This document shows, one piece after another, positions 58,040-64,000 of a stretch of 64,000 nucleotides of DNA. Made by a program: the position numbers and the translations under genes. The notes beneath the pieces were generated by a model. The model saw only the letters and a program-made list of their open reading frames with translations, had not been told where the DNA came from and did no database searches. Each line of letters starts with the position of its first letter. The stretch's first letter is position 1. This stretch comes from Gemmatimonadota bacterium. Its GTDB lineage: Bacteria; Gemmatimonadota; Gemmatimonadetes; Gemmatimonadales; Gemmatimonadaceae. The DNA lies in contig JACPPC010000006.1 in NCBI GenBank assembly GCA_016191225.1, forward strand, positions 118,191 through 182,190, written 5' to 3'.

Positions 58040-59178
58040 CGGGCGCTCGCGGCCCCGGCGGGAGTGGCGATCGCGTCGGCGACCTGCACGAGCGCCTTGG
58101 AGGCGGCCGCACCCGGGTCCGACCGGACGATCGGGTTCCCCTCGTCACCCGCCTGCACGATGCGCGGATGGAGCGGGACATGGGCGAGGATCGGCACGCC
58201 GAGCTCACGGGCCAGCTCGTCGCCGCCGCCGGAGCCGAAGATGGGGATCGGCGTGCCGGTCTCGGGGTTCTCGAACCAGGACATGTTCTCGACGATCCCG
58301 AGGACGGGGACGCCGACGCGCTCGAACATCCTGGCGCCTCGCAGGGCGTCGCCGACGGCGACGAGCTGCGGCGTGGTGACGATGATCGCGCCGTGCACCT
58401 GCGTCGCCTGCACGAGCGACAGCTGGGCGTCGCCGGTGCCGGGGGGCATGTCGACGAGGAGCACGTCGAGCTGCCCCCATTCCACGTCGCGCAGGAACTG
58501 GGTGATGATCTTCATGACGATGGGACCGCGCCAGATCGCCGGCTGGTCGCGCTCGATCAGGAACCCGAGCGACACGACCTTCACGCCGAAGGCCTCGTTG
58601 GGGACGATCTTCTCGTTGGCGACCGGAAGGGGTGCGTCGACGCCGAGCATGCGCGGGATGTTGGGCCCGTACACGTCCGCGTCCATGAGGCCGACGCGCA
58701 GGCCGCGCCGGGCGAGCGCCACGGCGACGTTCGTGGTAACGGTGCTCTTCCCCACCCCGCCCTTGCCACTGGACACCGCGATCACGCGACCGAGATTGGG
58801 ATAGACGACCGGGGGCGGCACGGTGGGACGGGCCGGCGCCGGCGCCGCGTCCATGACCGGGAGCGCGCGCGAGGTGCCGGGGGGGCGGGGCGGCGGGGGC
58901 ATCGGCGGCGCCGGCCGCGACCTGGCCGCGAACTCGGCGGGGTCCTTCGGGTCGACGCGCACCTCGGCCACGCCGTCCACGCCCTCGACCGCGTGGCGCA
59001 CCGCGCGCACCAGCGTCGCGTCGTCCCGCGCGTCGAGCAGGAGGGTGAGTCGCACCTTGCCGTCGGTGGTGGTGGCGATGTCGCGGACCATCTCCGCCGA
59101 GACGACGTCGGCGCCTGTGCGGGGATTCACGATCGAGCGCAGCGCGCGATCGATGCGTTGCGTGAGGGGATCGGTCAT
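58036..59178 (-). CDS. apbC: Mrp/NBP35 family ATP-binding protein without the CxxC
   Basis: 380 aa. N-terminal DUF59/MIP18 domain (about 5-90), Pro-rich linker, then a P-loop ATPase: SSGKGGVGKSTVTTN (deviant Walker A), DADVYGPNIPRMLG, DMPPGTGDAQLSLVQ. ApbC homologues carry Fe-S clusters to target proteins. Where ApbC has a CxxC after VENMS, this sequence has VENMSWFENPETGTPIPIFG with no cysteine, so the bridging cluster site seems lost. Some bacterial lineages share that form. Its stop overlaps the MATE start. Confidence 0.88.
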   Translation of the reverse strand: MTDPLTQRIDRALRSIVNPRTGADVVSAEMVRDIATTTDGKVRLTLLLDARDDATLVRAVRHAVEGVDGVAEVRVDPKDPAEFAARSRPAPPMPPPPRPPGTSRALPVMDAAPAPARPTVPPPVVYPNLGRVIAVSSGKGGVGKSTVTTNVAVALARRGLRVGLMDADVYGPNIPRMLGVDAPLPVANEKIVPNEAFGVKVVSLGFLIERDQPAIWRGPIVMKIITQFLRDVEWGQLDVLLVDMPPGTGDAQLSLVQATQVHGAIIVTTPQLVAVGDALRGARMFERVGVPVLGIVENMSWFENPETGTPIPIFGSGGGDELARELGVPILAHVPLHPRIVQAGDEGNPIVRSDPGAAASKALVQVADAIATPAGAASAR

Positions 59179-59233
59179 GCGGCGGTGGCGGGAAAGGGGG
59201 CGCCGTCGGGGTGCCCGGAGCCGGAAGCTACCG

Positions 59234-59251
59234 GGAACGGCGCGCCGTTCC
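59234..59251. terminator. 18-base perfect palindrome after nrnA
   Basis: GGAACGGCGCGCCGTTCC starts at the last base of the nrnA stop codon on the minus strand. It would fold as a hairpin at the mRNA 3' end. No T-run. It separates nrnA from mrp (72-base gap). Confidence 0.5.
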
Positions 59252-60285
59252 TAGGCGGCGGGAACGGCCTTGAGGTAGGCGCGCGCCGCGTCCACCACGC
59301 GGGCGCGGACGTCGGCGAGGGAGCCGGCGACGAGCGCGCCGCTGGCCTTGGCGTGGCCGCCGCCGCCGAACTGGCGCGCCAGCACATTCGCGTCGACGCC
59401 GCCGGTGCTGCGGAACGAGACCTTCACCCGGTCGTGGCCGAGGTCGCGAAAGAAAAGCGCGAGCCTGGTGCCGGCGATGGAGCGGGGATGCTCGACAATG
59501 CCGTCCATGTCCTCGGTCAGCACGCCGTGGCGCTCCATGACCCCCGCGTCGAGCGAGACCCAGGCGAGGCCGATCGCCGGGTCGTGCTCGAGCGAGCCGA
59601 GCACTTCGCGCAGGAGGTGCAGCCTCCCGACGGGCACCGACTGGTACACCCGGCGGTAGATCGTCTCGGGCTCGACGCCGGCGGCCAGCAGCTGTCCGGC
59701 CACGGCATGGCAGCGCGGCGAGGTGTTGGAGAAGCGGAAGCCGCCGGTGTCGGTGAGCATCGCCACGTACAGCGCGGTGGCGATCGCAGGGGTGATGGAG
59801 AGCCCGAGCACCTGGGCGAAGTCAAAGACGAGCTCGCCGGTGGCACAGGCAGCGATGTCGCTGAACAGGATGTCCCCGGCGGGCTCGTCGTGGGCGACGT
59901 GATGGTCGATCACGAGGCGCGGCACCGTGAGCCGTCGGACGGACTCGGCGAGGGGGCCAAGGCGCGAGACGTCGCTGATGTCGAGCACGACCAGGAGGTC
60001 GGCGCCGGCGAGGCCGCGCACCCCGTCGGCGCTGTGCTCGGCGAGATCGGGGCCGAGCAGGAAGCGGAACAGGTTCGGCCAGGGGGTGGGGTTCACGATC
60101 CGCGGCACGAGCCCCATGCCCCGCAGCAGGCGCGCGAGCGCGGCCTCGGAGCCGCAGCCGTCGCCGTCGGCATTGACGTGCGTGGAGAGCACCACCGTGC
60201 GGCCGCGCACCAGCTCGCCGGCGATCCGCTCGATGGCGGCGCGGCGGGCGGAGGGAACGGCGAGCAGGTCGTGGGTGGCGGGCAC
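59251..60285 (-). CDS. nrnA: DHH-family oligoribonuclease / pAp phosphatase NrnA
   Basis: 344 aa. Degrades short RNA (nanoRNA) and 3'-phosphoadenosine 5'-phosphate. DHH domain: THVNADGDGCGSEAAL, VLDISDVSRLG, VIDHHVAHDEP (the DHH), TDTGGFRFSNTS; DHHA1 domain end: QFGGGGHAKASGALV. All metal ligands of the family look intact. The ATG is 17 bases past a terminator for the upstream permease. It is a single-copy cleanup enzyme in bacteria that lack Orn. Confidence 0.94.
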   Translation of the reverse strand: MPATHDLLAVPSARRAAIERIAGELVRGRTVVLSTHVNADGDGCGSEAALARLLRGMGLVPRIVNPTPWPNLFRFLLGPDLAEHSADGVRGLAGADLLVVLDISDVSRLGPLAESVRRLTVPRLVIDHHVAHDEPAGDILFSDIAACATGELVFDFAQVLGLSITPAIATALYVAMLTDTGGFRFSNTSPRCHAVAGQLLAAGVEPETIYRRVYQSVPVGRLHLLREVLGSLEHDPAIGLAWVSLDAGVMERHGVLTEDMDGIVEHPRSIAGTRLALFFRDLGHDRVKVSFRSTGGVDANVLARQFGGGGHAKASGALVAGSLADVRARVVDAARAYLKAVPAA

Positions 60286-60302
60286 GGCGGCCGGGTGGGA
60301 GG

Positions 60303-60338
60303 AAAAACGGCGCGGCGCCCGTGGTGGGCGCCGCGCCG
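60303..60338 (-). terminator. Intrinsic terminator after the APC permease
   Basis: A perfect 13-bp stem (60326-60338 with 60308-60320) and five-base loop; on the minus strand it is followed by TTTTT (60307-60303). Classic Rho-independent terminator, 32 bases after the permease stop and 17 before the nrnA start. Confidence 0.8.
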
Positions 60339-60370
60339 GAAGATAACCTGTTCCGCCGCGAGCGGCGGCC

Positions 60371-61828
60371 TTACGGCGCCGACTTTCCGAGCACGGAGTG
60401 GTGGCGCCCGTAGAAGAAGTAGATCGCCAGGCCGAGGGCCATCCAGATCGCCAGGCGCAGCCAGGTCGCCCCGGGGAGGAAGACCATCATGAAGCCGCAG
60501 GTGAGGATGCCCATCACCGGCACGAACGGCACGAACGGGGTCCTGAACGGCCGGTCGAGCCCGGGGCTGCGATAGCGCAGCACCAGCACGCCGCCGCAGA
60601 CGATCACGAAGGCGAGCAGGGTGCCGATCGAGACCAGCTCGCCGAGCACGTCGATGGGGAAGAAGCCGCCGATGAACATCGCCACGAGGCCCGTCACGAT
60701 CGTGGCGATGTACGGCGTCTGGAAGCGCGGATGGACCCTGCCGAAGATGGGCGGGAGGAGGCCGTCGCGGGCCATGGCGTAGAAGATGCGCGGCTGCCCC
60801 ATCAGCATCACGAGCACGACCGACGACAGGCCGGCGATCGCGCCGATGTTGATCAGGTAGGTGAGCCACTTGAGCGCCGGGCCGGCGGCGTCGATGGCGA
60901 CGAACACCGGGTGCGGCACGTTCAGGTTGGCGAACGGCGTGAGGCCGGTCATCACGAGGGCCATCAGGATGTAGAGCAGGGTGCAGACGGCGAGCGACGC
61001 GAGGATCCCGACGGGGAGGTCCTTCTGCGGGTTCCTGGCCTCCTGCGCCGCGGTGCTCACCGCGTCGAACCCGATGTAGGCGAAGAAGACGACCGCGGCA
61101 CCGCGCACCACTCCCGAGAAGCCGAAGTGGCCGAAGGTGCCGGCATTCTCGGGCATGAACGGGTGCCAGTTGGCGGTGTTGACGTAGAAGAAGCCGAAGC
61201 CGATCACGAGCAGGACGATGGTGATCTTGATGAACACGGCGAAGTTGTTGAAGCGGGCCGATTCCTTGATCCCGAGCACCAGCAAGGTGGTGAGCGCCGC
61301 GATGAGGACGATCGCCGGGAGGTTGATCACCGACGAGGTGGCCTCGAACGATTTCGATGCCTCGACCCACTTGAAGGGGGCGCCGGCGACCCTGGCCGGG
61401 ATCTCGAGGCCGATTTCCTTCATGAACTCGACGAAGTACCCGCTCCAGCCCACCGACACGGTCGAGGCGGCGAAGAGGTACTCGAGGATCAGGTCCCAGC
61501 CGATGATCCAGGCGAACAGCTCACCGAGCGTGGCATAGCCGTACGTGTACGCACTGCCGGCGATCGGGATCATCGACGCGAACTCGGCGTAGCAGAGGCC
61601 GGCGAAGAGGCAACCGAAGCCGGCGATCACGAACGAGCCGACGATGGCCGGCCCCGCGTACTGCGCGGCGGCCTGCCCCGTGAGCACGAAAATGCCGGCG
61701 CCGATGATCGCACCGATGCCGAGCAGGGTCAGGTTCAGCGCGCCGAGGGAGCGCTTGAGCGTGTGCGCGCCTTCCTCGCTGGCTTCCTGCATCAGGATCG
61801 AGAGCGGCTTGGTGGCCCACAGCGACAT
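60371..61828 (-). CDS. APC-family amino acid permease
   Basis: 485 aa, about 12 to 14 membrane helices. LTLLGIGAIIGAGIFVLTG is the helix 1 substrate loop; GSAYTYGYATLGELFAWIIGWDLILEYL and FFAYIGFDAVSTAAQEARNPQKDLP are typical of cationic amino acid transporters (CAT group). ATG 61828 has GGAGA 8 bases upstream, preferred over a longer form. Predicted promoter and leader hairpin lie upstream. Cationic or branched amino acids are likely substrates; not certain. Confidence 0.92.
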   Translation of the reverse strand: MSLWATKPLSILMQEASEEGAHTLKRSLGALNLTLLGIGAIIGAGIFVLTGQAAAQYAGPAIVGSFVIAGFGCLFAGLCYAEFASMIPIAGSAYTYGYATLGELFAWIIGWDLILEYLFAASTVSVGWSGYFVEFMKEIGLEIPARVAGAPFKWVEASKSFEATSSVINLPAIVLIAALTTLLVLGIKESARFNNFAVFIKITIVLLVIGFGFFYVNTANWHPFMPENAGTFGHFGFSGVVRGAAVVFFAYIGFDAVSTAAQEARNPQKDLPVGILASLAVCTLLYILMALVMTGLTPFANLNVPHPVFVAIDAAGPALKWLTYLINIGAIAGLSSVVLVMLMGQPRIFYAMARDGLLPPIFGRVHPRFQTPYIATIVTGLVAMFIGGFFPIDVLGELVSIGTLLAFVIVCGGVLVLRYRSPGLDRPFRTPFVPFVPVMGILTCGFMMVFLPGATWLRLAIWMALGLAIYFFYGRHHSVLGKSAP

Positions 61829-61855
61829 GTCGGGTTCTCCAGAGGGCAATAAAGA

Positions 61856-61887
61856 GAGCGGCGGGCCGGACGCGATCCTCGCCGCTC
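61856..61887 (-). promoter_or_regulatory. Hairpin plus U-rich tract in permease leader
   Basis: GAGCGGCG (minus strand 61887-61880) pairs with CGCCGCTC (61863-61856), followed on the RNA by TCTTTATTGCC. It lies 27 bases before the permease ATG and downstream of its predicted promoter. May act as an attenuator or simply a leader hairpin. Confidence 0.35.
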
Positions 61888-61908
61888 AATGACGCACCAG
61901 CGGGGGGA

Positions 61909-61937
61909 AGTGTTGCCGCCGGCCCGACCCTTGTCAA
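61909..61937 (-). promoter_or_regulatory. Candidate promoter of the APC permease
   Basis: On the minus strand, perfect -35 TTGACA (61937-61932), 17 bases, then AACACT (61914-61909), a 3 of 6 -10. Transcription would start near 61902 and give a leader of about 75 bases with the hairpin above. Confidence 0.5.
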
Positions 61938-61942
61938 TGCGA

Positions 61943-61956
61943 GCGGGGCGCCCCGC
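61943..61956. terminator. 14-base palindrome after guaB
   Basis: GCGGGGCGCCCCGC, a perfect palindrome 35 bases after the guaB stop and just upstream of the permease -35 box. It may be the guaB 3' hairpin; without a T-run. Confidence 0.4.
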
Positions 61957-61990
61957 GGCGCGGTGGCCACCCCGCCACACGCCGCCCGCC

Positions 61991-63541
61991 TCAGACCGAG
62001 TAGTTCGGCGCCTCGCGCGTGATCACCACGTCGTGCGGGTGCGACTCGCGCAGTCCCGCCGCCGTGATGCGCATGAACCCCGTGCGGGTGCGGAGCGCCT
62101 CGATGTCGGCGCAGCCCACGTAGCCCATCCCCGAGCGGAGCCCGCCGACCATCTGGAACAGGACGTCGGCGACCGGTCCCTTGTACGGCACCCGCCCCTC
62201 GATTCCCTCGGGGACCAGCTTCCGGCCGGACAGCTCGCCCTCCTGGAAGTACCGGTCGGCACTGCCATCCTGCATCGCCGACAGCGAGCCCATGCCGCGG
62301 ATCATCTTGAACCGGCGTCCCTCGAGCAGCAGGCTCTCCCCCGGGCTCTCCTCCGTGCCGGCGAGCATCGATCCCATCATCACGCTGCTGGCGCCGCCGG
62401 CGAGGGCCTTCACGATGTCGCCCGAGTACTTGATGCCGCCGTCGGCGATCACGGGCACGTCGCCCGCCCCGTCCACGGCATCCATCACGGCGGTGAGCTG
62501 CGGCACCCCCACTCCGGTGACGACGCGCGTGGTGCAGATCGACCCCGGGCCGACCCCGACCTTGACCGCGTCGACCCCGCGCTCGACGAGCGCCCTGGCC
62601 CCCTCGCGCGAGGCGACGTTCCCCGCCACCAGCTGCACCTCGGGCCACGCCTCCCGCACCCGGGCCGTGGCGGCGAGCACGCCTTCCGCGTGCCCGTGCG
62701 CGGTGTCGAGCACCAGCGCATCCACCCCGGCGTCGATCAGGGCCTTGCCGCGGGCAATGAAGTCGCCCGCGGCTCCGATCGCGGCCGCCACCCGCAGCCG
62801 GCCGTGCGTGTCCTTGTTCGCGTTGGGGAACTGTCGGCGCTTGGTGATGTCCTTGACGGTTATCAGCCCCTTGAGGAGCCCGCGCTCGTCGATCACGGGG
62901 AGCTTCTCGATGCGGTGCTTGCCCATCAGCTGCTCCGCCTCATCGAGCGTGGTGCCGAGCGGGGCCGTCACGAGATCGGTGGACGTCATGACCTCGGCGA
63001 GGGGCCGGTCGAGGTTGCGCTCGAACTGCAGGTCACGGTTGGTCAGGATTCCCACCAGCGTGCCGTCGGGATCGACCACGGGGACTCCGGAGATCTTGAA
63101 CCGGGACATGAGGGCCACGGCCTCGCGCAGCCGGGCGGTCGGGGCGAGGGTGATCGGGTGCAGGATCATCCCGCTCTCGGAACGCTTGACCCGGTCGACC
63201 TCGGCGGCCTGCCGGTCGATCGACATGTTCTTGTGGATCACGCCGATGCCGCCGGCGCGGGCCATGGCGATCGCCATCTCGCTCTCGGTCACCGTGTCCA
63301 TTGCCGCCGCGATGAGGGGCACGTTGAGGGCGATGCCGCGCGTGAACCGGGTGGTGGTGCTGACGTCCTTGGGATGGGTCAGCGAATGGGCCGGGATGAG
63401 CAGGACGTCGTCGAAGGTCAGGGCGACGTCGTCCCGCACGCGGGTGCTGCCGTGGGGCTGCGGGGCCCCGCTACGCAGCGCCCCGCCGTCGGGAGCTGCC
63501 GACTGGGCGGGGCGCGAAGACGGGCGAGTTGTGGTTGCCAT
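61991..63541 (-). CDS. guaB: Inosine-5'-monophosphate dehydrogenase
   Basis: NAD-dependent oxidation of IMP to XMP, the committed step to GMP. 516 aa with an N-terminal extension of about 35 Ser/Pro-rich residues before [10 protein letters not shown]. Two CBS domains (about 120-240, allosteric), then the barrel: DTAHGH, catalytic Cys336 in [20 protein letters not shown], and the flap [16 protein letters not shown]-17-TACCTT promoter places the transcript start at the ATG, so the mRNA is probably leaderless; no Shine-Dalgarno is present. Confidence 0.97.
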   Translation of the reverse strand: MATTTRPSSRPAQSAAPDGGALRSGAPQPHGSTRVRDDVALTFDDVLLIPAHSLTHPKDVSTTTRFTRGIALNVPLIAAAMDTVTESEMAIAMARAGGIGVIHKNMSIDRQAAEVDRVKRSESGMILHPITLAPTARLREAVALMSRFKISGVPVVDPDGTLVGILTNRDLQFERNLDRPLAEVMTSTDLVTAPLGTTLDEAEQLMGKHRIEKLPVIDERGLLKGLITVKDITKRRQFPNANKDTHGRLRVAAAIGAAGDFIARGKALIDAGVDALVLDTAHGHAEGVLAATARVREAWPEVQLVAGNVASREGARALVERGVDAVKVGVGPGSICTTRVVTGVGVPQLTAVMDAVDGAGDVPVIADGGIKYSGDIVKALAGGASSVMMGSMLAGTEESPGESLLLEGRRFKMIRGMGSLSAMQDGSADRYFQEGELSGRKLVPEGIEGRVPYKGPVADVLFQMVGGLRSGMGYVGCADIEALRTRTGFMRITAAGLRESHPHDVVITREAPNYSV

Positions 63542-63546
63542 AGCGA

Positions 63547-63575
63547 AAGGTAGGCGGGCCAGCCGGGTCGCTCAA
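63547..63575 (-). promoter_or_regulatory. guaB promoter with leaderless start
   Basis: Minus strand: TTGAGC (63575-63570), exactly 17 bases and TACCTT (63552-63547). The -10 ends five bases before the guaB ATG, so RNA synthesis should begin at or within a base of the initiation codon. Confidence 0.55.
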
Positions 63576-63604
63576 GGGAGCGGCGCGGGCCGGGAACGGG
63601 CGTT

Positions 63605-63949
63605 TTACCCCGGAACGCGCGGCCGCGTGAGTGGCAGGAACCAGGTGAACAGCCTCGCGATGCCGTGCCGCGCGCGGCCCTCGAGCCACGTCGGATCGCC
63701 ACGCCAGTGCTCGCGAATCGCGCCCGGGTCGGCCCCGCCGATCAGGCGTCGCGTCGCCAAGGTGAGCAGGAAAGCGTCGTCGAGCTGGCCGAGGACGACG
63801 AGCCAGTCCGGAATGAGGTCGAGCGGGCTGGCGACGTAGGCGAGCGTGGCCACGAACAGGAGGCGGTCGAAGCGCGACACGCGACGATCGCGGAGGAGCC
63901 CCCAGCACAGCCGAACGAGGTTCGGCAGCGCCATCAGCGCCCGGCTCAC
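63605..63949 (-). CDS. DUF1232 (YkvA-type) membrane protein
   Basis: 114 aa. FDRLLFVATLAYVASPLDLIPDWLVVLGQLDD is the core of DUF1232, a short membrane segment with SPxDLIPD. Basic N-terminus and C-terminus. No function is established for the family. GTG at 63949 overlaps a TGA of an upstream frame; an ATG at 63934 is an alternative. Upstream of guaB and on the same strand. Confidence 0.85.
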   Translation of the reverse strand: MSRALMALPNLVRLCWGLLRDRRVSRFDRLLFVATLAYVASPLDLIPDWLVVLGQLDDAFLLTLATRRLIGGADPGAIREHWRGDPTWLEGRARHGIARLFTWFLPLTRPRVPG

Positions 63950-64000
63950 GACGGCGACTCGACCGCCACGTCGGGACCGGCGGGTGCGGGCGCGGGCGGG
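63946..64000 (-). CDS. C-terminal tail of an upstream gene (partial)
   Basis: A frame open from the window edge ends with PPAPAPAGPDVAVESPS and TGA at 63948-63946, overlapping the DUF1232 GTG by four bases (GTGA). This is the same coupling seen for other gene pairs here, so a real gene may end here. Only 17 residues are visible, a Pro/Ala tail; no identity. Confidence 0.35.
   Translation of the reverse strand, partial: PPAPAPAGPDVAVESPS

Overview
The window is 64 kb of very G+C-rich bacterial chromosome carrying mostly housekeeping genes, packed tightly on both strands, with many four-base ATGA or GTGA start/stop overlaps. LPS-core genes (a Kdo/WaaP-type kinase and a family 9 glycosyltransferase), outer-membrane barrel and lipoprotein signals, and a UbiE/UbiD/UbiA/UbiX quinone cluster point to a diderm. 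An archaeal-type phosphoglucosamine mutase, a polyphosphate/phosphate island and two microcompartment vertex proteins fit the Gemmatimonadota best. That placement is inference from gene content. No insertion sequence, phage, CRISPR array or rRNA was seen. One tRNA is present (tRNA-Leu, anticodon UAG).

Layout. 1-8.6 kb is a phosphate and polyphosphate island: a lone PstS lipoprotein, a Ppx/GppA phosphatase with an HD domain, polyphosphate kinase, a beta-barrel porin, a Pit transporter and its PhoU-like (DUF47) partner. 8.6-11 kb holds a compact deoC plus two EutN/CcmL genes, the signature of a sugar-phosphate-type microcompartment satellite locus, preceded by a rhomboid protease. 11-22.6 kb is protein quality control: dnaK, an HtrA protease, tRNA-Leu, a squalene/phytoene synthase, tig-clpP-clpX-lon and engB. 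22.6-29.4 kb has a Nudix hydrolase, a type II secretion/type IV pilus ATPase fused to a response-regulator receiver domain, trpE, and a lower-G+C pair of secreted proteins that includes a trypsin-like lipoprotein. 29.4-34.4 kb has cardiolipin synthase and a coupled trio: FHA-GAF-adenylate cyclase, LPS kinase and GT9. 34.4-39.7 kb has maf, a DUF4350-like secreted protein, dtd (which seems to lack a canonical start codon), glmS and glmM. 39.8-45 kb has a chemoreceptor, an HD-GYP regulator, a trans-sulfuration enzyme and an M48 protease. 45-48.3 kb has purD, mutM and a short UvrC-like nuclease. 48.3-52.7 kb is the ubiE-ubiD-ubiA-ubiX operon with a phosphoesterase. 52.8-56.2 kb is an ECF sigma/anti-sigma operon with two envelope proteins. 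A decayed amidohydrolase lies at 56.2-56.6 kb. The rest is MATE, mrp, nrnA, an APC permease, guaB and a DUF1232 protein.

Themes. Several genes look leaderless: guaB has a good TTGAGC-17-TACCTT promoter whose -10 box ends five bases before its ATG. Strong hairpins lie immediately before the start codons of lon, purD and nrnA. Apart from the pseudogene, no gap longer than about 160 bases was found.
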